Both the position numbers and the translations under genes were made by a program. A stretch of DNA of 64,000 nucleotides from the NCBI RefSeq assembly GCF_023065955.2, contig NW_026623067.1, positions 58,164,444 through 58,228,443 of the forward strand, given 5' to 3'. Below the pieces are notes generated by a model, which saw only the letters and a program-made list of their open reading frames with translations, did no database searches and was not told where the DNA came from. This DNA is from Ursus arctos. Its lineage: Eukaryota; Chordata; Mammalia; Carnivora; Ursidae. Of the stretch, positions 21,290 to 31,660 are shown piece after piece; within the stretch, counting starts at the first letter, position 1, and every line of letters starts with the position of its first letter.

Positions 21290-21605
21290 GGACTAGGAGG
21301 TATGTCTCTTTTCCCTTGCTCCTTCCTCCTTCCTGCTGTGTGGAGGATGGATACGATGGCTGGTGCTATAGCAATCATCTTGCAATTATGAGGCCACCCT
21401 GAGGATGGAAACCAGTGCTAAAGATGGTGAAGCAAGAAGGGAGGAGTCTGAGGCCCCTAGGAGGATGAAGCTATTGAAATAGTCTAGGACTGTATAATTC
21501 TAGACTCCTTCGACATGGAAGAAAGTTAAATCTCTATCTTGTTTAAGCCACTGTGATCTGGGTTTTCTGTTATATGCAGCCAAACATAACCCTAACTAGC
21601 ATGAT
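21290..21605 (+). mobile_element. MaLR (MLT1-like) LTR fragment, + strand
   Basis: CTTGCTCCTTCCTCCTTCC begins it and it ends with TTTAAGCCACTGTGATCTGG, TTTTCTGTTATATGCAGCC and AACATAACCCTAACTAGC, the usual 3' signature of MLT1-family LTRs. Non-coding. Confidence 0.6.
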
Positions 21606-22059
21606 CTCTGTAATCTGGATGGCCTACTCTCCTCACCTTTGCATGAATGCTGCATGCTTATAAGAATCCATGTCTTCACTCTTACTGGTTGTTTGGCTCA
21701 GGTTCTCCCTTCTGCCTTTGCCTTCAAGACTCCCTTCCTCCATGAAGCAACTTGGGCTACTCTGGCCTTCACTGGTCTCCATCCCCTGAGTTGCCAGGCT
21801 TTGACATACTGCATAATTCGGCAGGAGGCTGTATCAGAGCCTTGGTCACTACTAGCCATCCATGTGGGCCTGTCTTCCCAACTCTAATGTGGCTCCAGAA
21901 GGGCCAGGCACCACCTTTTCCTTGTGTTCCTTATCTGGGTGCTCAGTCTCTGTCTAATCAGGGATTTCATTTTCTTTTCATCCTGACCCCTGATAATCTT
22001 CTGCTCTTTCTTCCCAGAGATACTATAAGGAGCAAAACTTTTTTTCCCTCTCTATAATA

Positions 22060-22590
22060 TAAATAATTTACTCATTTCTTTCTATTTTTAAAAATTACAG
22101 AAAAACACATGCACACTGTAAAAAAAATGCAATAATAAGACATACGTAAACATAAAGTGAAAGGGCTGTTCACAAACCCCCCAGTCCCACTCTTCTCCCA
22201 AGAGAAAATCACTGTGAACAGCTTTTTGGGTAGTTTTCTTGACTGGTTACAATGCATTTGCAAACATAAATTGATCTATAGACATTTTATTTATTTTTAA
22301 AAATAAAAATGGGCTCCTAGTAAACATACTGTTCTGCAGTTTGCTTTTCTTAGTAGTATATCCCTGGACATCTTTCCATGTTAGTATATCCAGAGCCACA
22401 TTATTTTTTAAACAATTATCCATAATTCTCTAACCAAATAACCGTATGAACAATTATGCTGTTTCTATTTTTGCTATAACAGAAATGTTGCCAGTGCATA
22501 GTTGTGTATGTTCATGCTCTTGCAAATTTCTTTAGAATAGGTTCTGAGAAGTAGACTTATGTGTCCCTGAATTCTTGGGTTTAAAAATAT
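22060..22590 (-). mobile_element. Probable old LINE (L1M-like) fragment, minus strand
   Basis: GTTCTGCAGTTTGCTTTTCT, CTGGACATCTTTCCATGTTA and TGCTGTTTCTATTTTTGC are typical of an old L1 3' region in reverse. Assignment is from memory and not exact. Confidence 0.45.
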
Positions 22591-22597
22591 TGTACCT

Positions 22598-22760
22598 TTC
22601 TGAGTGGGAGGATGGGTTAAATGGGTTATGGGTTAAGGAGGGCACTTGATGTGATGAGCACTGGGTGTTATATGTAAGTGAGGAATCACTAAATTCTACA
22701 CCTGAAACTAATATTGCATTGTACTTTAACCACCTGGAATTTAAATAAAAACTTGAAAAA
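22598..22760 (+). mobile_element. Carnivoran L1 3' UTR end, + strand
   Basis: GGAGGGCACTTGATGTGATG, AGCACTGGGTGTTATATG, GAGGAATCACTAAATTCTAC, ACCTGAAACTAATATTGC and a terminal AATTTAAATAAAAACTTG are the carnivoran L1 3' end. Only about 160 bp survives. Confidence 0.8.
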
Positions 22761-22799
22761 AACTGTACCTTTTTTTATTTTTAAAAATGAGATATGATT

Positions 22800-22965
22800 G
22801 GGGCACCTGGGTGGCTCAGTTAGTTAAGCATCCAACTTGATTTCGGGTCACGGTATGATCTCAGAGTGTGAGGTCGGCCCTGCATTGGGCTCTGTGCCGG
22901 GCATGCAGCCTGCTTGGGATCCTCTCTCTCCCTTTCTTTCTGCTCCTCCCCCACTAAAAAATATA
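22800..22965 (+). mobile_element. Older Can-SINE, + strand
   Basis: GGGGCACCTGGGTGGCTCAG head with CCAACTTGATTTCGGGTCAC and a decayed 3' end without the AATAAA tail. Older subfamily. Confidence 0.88.
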
Positions 22966-23096
22966 TTGACACAGAACATTGCAAATGTTTAAGGTATACA
23001 CCACGTCAATTTGATACATTTATATATTGCAATATGATTACCACCCTAGGGTGAGCTAACACTATCACAACACATAATTATAATTTCTTTTTTGTT

Positions 23097-23322
23097 TTTG
23101 TTGTTTTTTTAAAAAAATTATTTATTTATTTGAGAGACACAGAGAGAGAGATTGAGAGAATGAGTGGGAGAGGGAGAAGCAGAATCCCTGCGGAGCAGGA
23201 AGCCTGATGTGGGACTCGATCCCAGGACCCTGGGATCATGACCTGAGCTGAAGGCAGACTCCTGGGATCATGACCTGAGCTGAAGGCAGATGCTTAACTG
23301 ACTGAGCCACCCAGGCGCTCCT
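23097..23322 (-). mobile_element. Can-SINE with an internal 30-bp tandem duplication
   Basis: The SINEC body contains the block CCTGGGATCATGACCTGAGC plus TGAAGGCAGA twice, at 23229-23258 and 23261-23290, offset by 32 bp. Otherwise a normal minus-strand copy ending CCACCCAGGCGCTCC. Confidence 0.93.
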
Positions 23323-23529
23323 CTTTTTTGTTTTGAGAACATGTAAGATCTAGTCTTTCAGCAATTTGAAGTGTTTAATACAATATTATTGACCAATCAC
23401 TACACTATGCATCATCAGAGCTTATTCATTTTCTAATTGCAACTTTGTACCCTTTGGCCAACTTCTCCCAATTTCTTCACCTCCCAGGCCCTAGTAACCA
23501 CCATTCTACTCTTTGTTTCTTTGTTTCTT

Positions 23530-23736
23530 TCTTTTTTTTTTTTTTTAAAGATTTTATTTATTTATTTGACAGAGATACAGACAGCCAGCGAGAGAGGGAA
23601 CACAAGCAGGGGGAGTGGGAGAGGAAGAAACAGGCTTATAGCGGAGGAGCCCGATGTGGGGCTTGATCCTGTAACGCCGGGATCACGCCCTGAGCCGAAG
23701 GCAGACGCTTTAACCGATGTGCCACCCAGGCGCCCC
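23530..23736 (-). mobile_element. Can-SINE, minus strand
   Basis: Young-type body (CAGCCAGCGAGAGAGGGAAC, GTAACGCCGGGATCACGCC). Exact duplication TACTCTTTGTTTCT flanks it (right copy at 23737-23750). Confidence 0.96.
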
Positions 23737-24450
23737 TACTCTTTGTTTCTATACAAGTTCTGTTCTTTTTAGATTCAACATATAAATGATACCAGTATTT
23801 GTCTTCCTCTGATTTATCTCACTTAGCATAATCCCCTCAAGTTCTATTCACACCCTTGTTAAGTGGTAGGATTTCCTTCTTTCTCACGGCTCTATAATCT
23901 TCCCTTACGTACATGTGTACACACGGACACATATGTGTGTATGTATGTGTATTTCACACCTTCTTTATCCATTCATCCATTGATGGACACTTAGATCATT
24001 TCCATATCTTGGCTATTGTGAATAATACTGCAATGAACATGGGAGTGCAGGTATGTTCTCAAAAATCTTGTTTTCCTTTGGATAAATACCCAAGAATGGG
24101 ATTGCTAGATCATATTAAAGTTCTATTTTTAATTTTTCTGAGGAACATCCTTGGTGGCTGAGGCAATTTATACTCCCACCAACTGTACAAGGGTTCCCCA
24201 GTGTCCACATCCTCACCAACACTTATCTTTTGTCTCTTCATCTTGTCTTTAATCTCTTTGATGACTGATGATGTTGAATGTGTTTTCAGGTACCTTTGGC
24301 TCTCTGGAGGACTTCCTTGGGAAAATGTCTATTCAGTTCTTCTGCCCATTTTAAAATGGAAGAATTGTATCTTTGATAATTTGTTTCTCTTTCCTTTCTC
24401 TTTTTTCCTGGAACTCTTTTTAGTGGGATGTTGGATATGAGACACTTATA

Positions 24451-24893
24451 CTAAAACACTTTTATTTTTGATTTTATATTTTCTGTGCACTTTTTTTTTT
24501 AACTTCCTGGGATATTTCATCCATTTTATCTTCAACATGCTCTCTTGAATTTTTAAACTCTATGTTTGTATTTTTAGATTTTATTATATCTTCAACTTTC
24601 GTGTATAGTTTCTTGTCCTCTGTTCCATTTTCATTGCATCTTGTTCTTGTTTGATACTTTTAAAAATATATATATCTCTGGAATATACTAATGAGAATTT
24701 ATGAAAACTTCTTCTTCTCCTGCACTGTTTTTTTTTTTTTCCTATAGCTTGATTCTTAGTTTCTACTGTCTAATGCTAAAGCTTAATTGGGACAGTTTTT
24801 GTCATGTTGTGGCTTTCCACATGACTAGCTGTCCATATTTGAGGTTGTTTCTGGGCATTAGTGGTTTTAAAAGCTCCCCACATTATTCCAGTA
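24451..24893. other. T-rich intergenic, no gene seen
   Basis: T-rich, possibly decayed LINE sequence. Frames here are T-rich and hydrophobic by composition only. Confidence 0.45.
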
Positions 24894-24901
24894 CTCTAGA
24901 G

Positions 24902-25122
24902 CAGTGGGTAGGCAAACTATAGCTTGTAGGGAAAATCTAGCCCACCATCTATTTTTGTAAATGAAATTTCTGGAACACAGACAACATTCATTTGTTTACA
25001 TATGTTCAATCACTGCTTTTGCACTACAGCAGCAGAGTTGAGTGTTGTGACCAAGATCACACAACCCACCGAGACTAAAAAATTTATAATCTGGCCCTTC
25101 ACAGGAAGTCTGCTGCCTCCTG
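24902..25122 (+). mobile_element. Non-autonomous hAT-Charlie-type DNA transposon with 8-bp duplication
   Basis: The element begins CAGTGGGTAGGCAAACTATA and ends CTGCTGCCTCCTG, with imperfect terminal inverted repeats. The internal text (TTTCTGGAACACAGACAAC, CTGCTTTTGCACTACAGCAG, AGTTGAGTGTTGTGACC, ATCTGGCCCTTCACAGGAAG) fits a MER5/Charlie-class mammalian element. It is flanked by the exact 8-bp duplication CTCTAGAG at 24894-24901 and 25123-25130, as expected for hAT. No transposase coding. Confidence 0.85.
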
Positions 25123-25441
25123 CTCTAGAGGGAGAAGGCAGGGGCTTTAAGCTCTCCGAGCTTGTCCTCTGCTTCAGTCATGGCTGCTTGCCATGCTCAA
25201 CTACTACGGATGACTGAAATTATTTTTTTTTCCAAAATGAAAAACAACTAATTATTTGCATTATGAAATCATATCAGAGTGTGATAATTTAAAGACGTTT
25301 TCTTTAATAGAAGAGAATTAACTGCCTTTTATGGCAGGTTCTGGGTAGGCCACTTTACTTTTTAAAAAGAAGAATTAAAGACGTTATTTCTAGACACTTT
25401 ATTTTTCCCAAGTCTTTTAGTTTTACTCTGTATCATGGCTG

Positions 25442-25639
25442 ATTTTTTTTTTTTTAAGATTTTATTTATCTGAGAGAGTGAGAAAGAGAATGCATGAGTG
25501 GTGGTGGGGGCAGAGGGAGTGGGAGAAGCAGGCCCCTGGCTGAGCAAGGGGCCTCATGTGGGGCTCCATCCAAGGTCCCTGGGATCATGACCTGAGCCAA
25601 AGGCAGCCACCCAACTGACTGAGCCACCCAGGTGCTGCA
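25442..25639 (-). mobile_element. Can-SINE, minus strand
   Basis: TTTAAGATTTTATTTATCTG, then a GGGGGCAGAGGGAGTGGG body and GAGCCACCCAGGTGCTG. Flanks CATGGCTGATT and CATGGATGATT differ by one base. Confidence 0.93.
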
Positions 25640-27050
25640 TGGATGATTAAGTCTCTTCGTCTGAGTTGGAGTATCAGTGCCTCTGTAAGCTTACCCGCCC
25701 TCTGCACCTCCTCAGAGTGCTGAAGAAAGAGCTCTGCCGAAGTGTCCAACTTCAGGGGAGTGGGATTGAGATATTTTCAGAACTGAAAACAGACAACAAC
25801 AACATAGTTCCCGCACACTGCACTTAGCATTGACTATCTCGCTCTTCTGAGTTGGATTCAGAAATTGCAGGATGGTTTACTCAGCCATTGAAAAGAAATT
25901 CTTGGATCCTTTAGTGGCAAGGATTCCAAACTTTGCATTTGAGTTACATGTTATGAGGATTCAAATGGGTCTAAATGAACTTTAAAAAGCTGAGGTAAAA
26001 TATTTTTATATAGGTTTTGTGGTTCTTGTTGGGGGAGGTTAACTGATTCATACCAATTTTATTTATAGATTTTCCTGCCTTCCCCTTCCTCTGCCTGCTC
26101 TTTGTAAATGGAAAAACAGGATCTTGATTCTCTTTAATGAGTAATAGCTGCCCAAAGCTATACGTGCGTGTCGAGGCTTCCAAGTGATGTCATGTGTAGA
26201 ACACTGTGACGCTTCATTCTCTCCACCTGGCATGTCACCAGAAGTCTTCAACATAATTATAGCCCCTGTGACAGCTGCACACACATTAGTTCCCACAATG
26301 TATTATCAGTGCTGAGTTGTACCTCCCTAATTAAAAAGGTGTTATTATCTCAATGATCAACTCTGTTTTTTAAGAGCTTTTATCTTATAACTGTGAAAAC
26401 TTGCTCCAGGCTGGGATTTAATATGCTCATGTGAGTTCAGCAGGTGCTAGGGGATTGGAGAAAAGGTAGCTGTTGAGTTCCTTGACTCCACATCCCATAC
26501 CTGAGCATTCCAGTAAGGCTCTTGGAAACAAACCTAGTGACCGATGGAAGATTTATAGACACATGCGTTTGGGGTGTTATCTAGATGGCCTACTTTGTAC
26601 AATTATGCCCTGGAGATCAAAAAGGGGCCTTTGAGTTGGTTTACAATTTAAGAAGTCAGGTACAAATTGGGGAGAGCTGGAGCCATTTTGGCAAGGAAAA
26701 CACCTAAGCAAACCAGTGATGCAAATAATCGCTTTCTGACATGAAGACTGTTCTAGATCCTGGGGAGAGCCTCTGCAGTTTCTTGGGTGGATCAGGGGTA
26801 GGATTTACTGGTCCTTCCGAAGTCAAAAAGGCCTGGCTTTTCTGAAGGGCAGAGGAGTAGCAACAAATAGTTGGTTTCCTACAAAGTTTGGTTTGGGAGG
26901 TTTAGAAAAGATCAGAGTCACTGATTATCTGTGAAGCTGTAGAAAACAAAAAACAAAAAAATGTGTCTGTGCTGGAGTCTACATACTTCCTAAACCGGGC
27001 TTGCATTTCACAGGGTCCTGGAAGAACAGACTCTTCTTTACCCAAAACCG
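25640..27050. other. Intergenic, no gene seen
   Basis: Unique-looking sequence of about 1.4 kb without recent repeats. Overlapping frames at 25971-26296 on the minus strand show no domain that I can recognise. Confidence 0.5.
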
Positions 27051-27054
27051 TTTG

Positions 27055-27170
27055 AAATAGCACTGTCCAAAAGCACTTTCTGTGATGATGGAAATGTTCT
27101 AATATCTCTGTTGTCCAGTAGCAACTTCATGTGCTTTCCTTAAAATACCTGAGACTAACACACACAGCCA
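27055..27170 (+). mobile_element. MER5A-like hAT fragment
   Basis: AGCACTGTCCAAAAGCAC, TTTCTGTGATGATGGAAATG and TTCTAATATCTCTGTTGTCC match the terminal part of MER5A/Charlie elements. Truncated. Confidence 0.65.
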
Positions 27171-28604
27171 CATTATGACTTTTGTGGGCCCTTACACACT
27201 TTTTGCCTCCATGAGTCCATTCCTCCATAAAAAATAAAATATGATTCTGTTGTTATAAAGATAAACATACCTTTATATATTAAAAAATTTTATTTGACCT
27301 AAAAGTTCATCTTTTTTCTTCTGATTTTAAAAGAAATTACAATATTTTCTTTGGGCCCTGAGTGTACTGTGGGCTCTGGGAGGTCAGGATGCTGTACTTA
27401 CTGGAGCTGTTAGGTCTATTTGAGGGGCTGTGCTTTCTCCTTACGAAAGACCTCACATTTAAAACTGCCTGGCAATGGCCTATTCTTTCTTAAAAGACTG
27501 CAACTTATATTTTGTGCATAGTTGGTGCACAATACATATTAATTGGTTGAAAATATTCAGAGACGTCAGGACTTCTCTCCTTTTGTTTCTAAGTCCATTT
27601 TGGATCTATTATTTCACTACTCAGACCAGCACCACTGGCGTCCTATGGAGCTTGTCACACATGCTCGGTAACAGCCTCCATCTGATCTTGAGTTGGGATT
27701 TGCATTTTGAAAACATCTGCAGGGGATTCACAGGCACCATACACTGAAGCACCACCGGCCAGTGATTTAAACAGGATTGTTCACCACTAGCAGATTGGGA
27801 AGAGCTGATTCCCTTAAGCTCATATAACTGGGGGTTGGCTCTCACCCTTCTCCAGCCACAAAAATTCAGTTATGTTAGTCCAGCTATTCCCAATCATTGG
27901 ACCCTGAGTTTGTTTGGTTTGTTTGTAGTGCTTCCCAGGTGATGCTAATGTGTAGTCAAAATGAAAACTGTGAGCACTTTCCCACAAGATTTGTCCCCTG
28001 GTTTTGATCAAGTTGGCTTCTTCTCTGTGTTCCCTGACCTTCTCAACCTCAGCAACCAAGTATATAATCTACGACTAGTTTCTTACCTCAGAGTCTGACA
28101 TGCTCTAGTGTTTCAAAGCTCTGAAGTGTTCCAATATATCCATATTCTGTAATATTAGTTGCCACCATTTCCTGCATCTTTATGATGTGTCCTGTAGTCA
28201 CCTTCAGTCATTTAATCTTCACAATGTTAGTAAATGGTATTTTTATGCCCATTTATTAAGATGAGGAAATGGAGGCTAGAAGGGTTGGATCTTCCAAGGC
28301 CTTTGTATTTCTCATGCTAAAATCTGTACTCCCCTCCTTCACCCTTGCGCCTATGGTCTTCTAGTATCATGCTTTTATTTAGAAAACACTGGTTAAGTTC
28401 CTAACACATGTGGCCAAACATCAGATTTACAATTATTCACTCTTTGAGAATTATTGACCAATAGAATGAAAAGCAGGAAAGAATTAAGTAGATAATAGAA
28501 TTTGGAGTGGTTTTAAACCATTAAAGAGCAATTTGAAAGTTGTGATATAAATTTTCCTTCCTACATAACTGATGAGATAGTTCGCTTAAAAAAACAAATA
28601 TTAA
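27171..28604. other. Intergenic, no gene seen; MIR near 28130-28290
   Basis: A MIR-like minus-strand segment contains CATTTAATCTTCACAATG and ATTAAGATGAGGAAATGGAG. The rest has no nameable feature; frames at 27475-28059 are opposed and overlapping, without homology. Confidence 0.5.
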
Positions 28605-28792
28605 GGGGTGCCTGGGTGGCTCAGTTGGTTAAATGGCTGCCTTTGGTTCAGGTCATGATCCTAAGGTCCTGGGATCGAGCCCCCAAATCGGGCTCCCTGC
28701 TCCGTGGGGAGCCTGCTTCTCCCTCTCCCTCTGCCGCTCCCCCTGCTTGTGCTCTATCTCTGTCAAACCAATAAATAAAATCTTAAAAAAAA
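28605..28792 (+). mobile_element. Can-SINE, + strand
   Basis: GGGGTGCCTGGGTGGCTCAG head, CCTGCTCCGTGGGGAGCCTG body and AATAAATAAAATCTT plus poly-A. It is the last SINEC before a 4.2 kb SINE-free zone around the CpG island. Confidence 0.94.
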
Positions 28793-29856
28793 ATACTCCA
28801 GAGCTAGAGTGTCCATACAAATATTAAATACTCCACTGGGGCCCTGTGTTAGGACTGTGGAGATGACTAGGATAAGAAACAGTCTTTGTCCTTGAGATGA
28901 CAAGAAAGGATAAGAACCTGTAACAGTCTGACATATGACAGTGATATAATCACGTGGTCAACTGTGGTAAGGTCATTAAACTTCATCCAAGTTCAGAGGC
29001 TGGCAGAAACCAGGACAATGAAGAAAGGGTTTATGGAGGACGTCTGTCTGAGGTCTGTAAGGATGAATGGAGACTGAATGTAGAAAAGACAGAATTGAGC
29101 TGGGAGGGACACTGGCATCATACTCACCAGGAAGTGAGAATTTTCCCAGCTGAATTATTAGCCTGGTTTCTTGTTGGGTGAATGTCCCTTCTGGAGACTG
29201 ACAATATGTTGTCCTCACCAAGTTTAGCACCGAGTGTCCAGAGTAAACTGTATCAGGAGCAGCAAAATCAATCAGATGCGAAGGGTTATTTACACACCTG
29301 ATACCTTCCTGCCTCATATGTTCATGGGCTTTTTTTTTAAGGTTGCTAGAGTACACTTTGCTTAATATTTGAACCTAGAGAAGTTGAAAGCGAAGTACTT
29401 ATTTAAATATTGATCAAGCTCAGTGCTTGAGAGAAGGCAAGAAAACTGCAGATAGCATGATTATACTTCCTTAGCTGGTAAAGGTTCCACAATTACTAGT
29501 TTCGCTTGTTTCTTTTTAGTGGAGAAAGAGTTTAAGGTAACTTCTTAAGAATACCTCCTCCCACATTTTCTTACCTTTTTCTTGCTACATAGCTGACCTA
29601 ATTAATGAAAAAAAGAGAGGAAGGAGAAAGAAAATAATACACAGTAATTCCACACTAGTGATGTAAAAAGACTATGAAAAACAAAGGCCACTAACACGTA
29701 GATGTTGCTTCTTACCAGAATTTGGGAACCATTTTTGTCTGGTGTGTTGATTCAGTTAGTCTCCAGTAGACATTGTACAGTTGGAAATATTTGTTTTTGA
29801 AAAGAATATTATTGTTTTTATCTTGAGTACCTTGAAGTCTTGGCACGGGCAGGAAC
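28793..29856. other. Intergenic, no gene seen
   Basis: No SINE, L1 or exon recognised. Opposed overlapping frames at 28954-29356 have no domain signature. Confidence 0.5.
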
Positions 29857-29880
29857 TTTTTTTTTTTTTTTTTTTTTTTA
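29857..29880 (-). repeat. T24 homopolymer, possible retroposon tail
   Basis: Twenty-four uninterrupted T residues are followed not by a SINEC body but by GC-rich unique sequence. A retroposed copy on the minus strand would explain it, but I found no target duplication. Confidence 0.8.
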
Positions 29881-30589
29881 AGGCAGTGCCTGAGGCCAGG
29901 CCTCGGATTCATCCCCATGTGGAATAGAAGCAACAAGGGCCGCAGCTTGGGGTTGGGACTGCAGTCCAATTTGGGGCGCCCCATTATGAAGGCAGAATGC
30001 CAGACCTTTGCCTTGGAACAGGGCTAAGCACTTCAGAGGCGGGAAGGTGTTGTTTGCTATCTTTTTCAGGAGCTCTATCAGCGAAGTGGGTGAGACAAGG
30101 GGAGGCTGAGAAGAGAGGCACAAATGGCCCAGAAGCAGGAGGGATGGTACAGACAGCTCGGGAGGGGAGCTCCTTTCTGGCTGGTGGCCTTGGTGGCCAA
30201 CTTCCTGGGGCTACACCCCTGTCCTGGTTCTGTGGGTGGCAGGTCTTTTCAGGAAAAACAAAGAGATTTAGGGTACTCTCCAGCGAAGTCAATTTGGTAA
30301 TTTCTCCTTTTAAGGTGGTCTGAAGTCTGTTTTTTGAAGGCCTGGCTGATGGAGAAGCTTCTCTGGGGTTATGATCAGTCTAAACGGAGGAGCGCACTGG
30401 ATGGTAAAGGAGGCCCTCCCGCGCTGTTTTTCATTGTAGAAACAGGTTAGGGTTTTCATGAAAAAATTTCAGTGATGAAGACTCGCAGTGGAGCTACTTG
30501 CGTGGATGAGCCTGAAGAGAATGGAAGCTCGCACAGCTCTGGGAAGGGGGGACGGGAACCTCAAGCACGAAGAGGGCGTCATATTTTTA

Positions 30590-31660
30590 AGTCACCGGTG
30601 TGGTGGCTTTTTGCTGCCAACCGCCTGAGCCTCCCTCGGGCAGGGCCAGCTCCTTCCTCAGACGGCGCCAAGGCGAGGCCCGTGGGGGCCCGGGGAGCTC
30701 GGGCGCCGCAACCGGGACGCGACCTCGCCCTCCTCCGACCCCGCAGGGCCGCGCCAGCCTCCGCCCGTCTCTGCGCTCCGGGACGGGGGAGGGCCGCCGA
30801 GGCGCGCTGGGAGGGGGCTGGCGGAGACAGCGCGGTCGGGCAGCTTCAGGTTTCGTCCTGGAGCCGGTGGCGGGCGCGGCGGCGGGCGGGCCTGGCCATG
30901 TGATGCCGGGGCCGGGAGGTGGGCAGGCTGGGATCCAGTGGCAGCCGGCAGGCGCGGAGGGAGCTGGGGCGGCCCAAGCTGCGGGCGCAGCCAGCCGGCT
31001 CCGAGAGCGCGCCCGCGGCTCCGCCCCCTCCGCGTTGGCCCCAGCGTTGCGGCCGCCGGGCGTTGGCAGCTTCGCGGAGAGCCTTGCCGGCTCCGGGCGG
31101 CGGCGGTGGGCCGGGGCGCGTTCCACACGCCCTCGGGCAGGGCGCGGGGTGCAGCGCCTCGCTGGGGTTCCGGAGGCTGTAGGGGCCCTAGCTCCAGGTA
31201 AGTGCTCTTTGGGGTTCCATTCCCCGCGTCTCCCTGCAGCTCAGGGCAGAAAAGTTTGTTCCCTTCGCCTGAGTTCTCTACCTCAGAAATACTCTCTCCA
31301 GGGTACTGGGGGACGCGAGGGACAGCAGAGGTGGAAAGGTGGGTGCTGCTGTGGGTTCAGTGGCGCGAGGGATGGCCGCCGCCTCCCGGTCCCTCGGGGA
31401 CAGCAACAAGTGCAAAGGGTTGCACAGTGCAGCGCGGTGGCGGCAGCTGCGGAGCGTGGGGTCGCTTGCGCCGCGCAGCCGGGAGCGCACAGAGAAGGCG
31501 GCGGCCCCTCTCGTTCCCGCCCCCGCCGGTCCTGCTCCAGCGTCCCGGGATGGGCGGGTGGAGGGAAATGTCCGCCAGGAAAAGGCACCCTTGCCGTGGA
31601 GAAGGGGGTGTCTGGAAAGCTAGTTCCCCAGCGGTGCTTCGCCTCCGGCGTGAGGACTCT
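30590..31660. promoter_or_regulatory. ARHGEF28: CpG-island promoter, probably of ARHGEF28
   Basis: This is the only strongly GC-rich, CpG-dense stretch in the window. It has GC boxes such as CCGCCCCCTCCGCG near 31020 and GGCGGGCGGGCC near 30880, and no TATA box placed convincingly. It surrounds a strong splice donor (31197/31198). UTP15 lies upstream on the same strand, and in other mammals ARHGEF28 (RGNEF, a Rho guanine-nucleotide exchange factor) is the next + strand gene, so assignment rests on synteny. The many long frames in all phases here come from the rarity of stop codons in GC-rich DNA. Confidence 0.7.
30850..31197 (+). other. ARHGEF28: Putative ARHGEF28 5'-UTR exon 1
   Basis: The 3' boundary is clear: AGCTCCAG|GTAAGTG is a near-perfect donor at 31197/31198. 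The 5' boundary is not visible and 30850 is only a placeholder inside the CpG island. A start-stop pair ATGTGA lies at 30898-30903 and a second ATG at 30903 opens a frame that continues unbroken through the donor; the exon is otherwise assumed untranslated. No ARHGEF28 coding exon occurs in the remaining 33 kb, as expected for a large first intron. The exon could instead belong to an unannotated noncoding transcript from this island. Confidence 0.55.

Larger units (their letters stand above)
22966..24450 (-). mobile_element. L1 3' half, minus strand, carrying two Can-SINEs
   Basis: TGTTTAAGGTATACACCACG, AGATTCAACATATAAATGA, TTATCCATTCATCCATTGAT, CTTGGCTATTGTGAATAATA and GTCTATTCAGTTCTTCTGCC follow the reverse L1 order. 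SINEs sit at 23097-23322 and 23530-23736. Frames here are L1 remnants. Confidence 0.8.

Noticed and set aside
28954..29356. Opposed frames of 75 and 126 aa as a possible gene upstream of the CpG island
   Set aside because: They overlap antiparallel, have no family resemblance, and no Kozak or splice context stands out.
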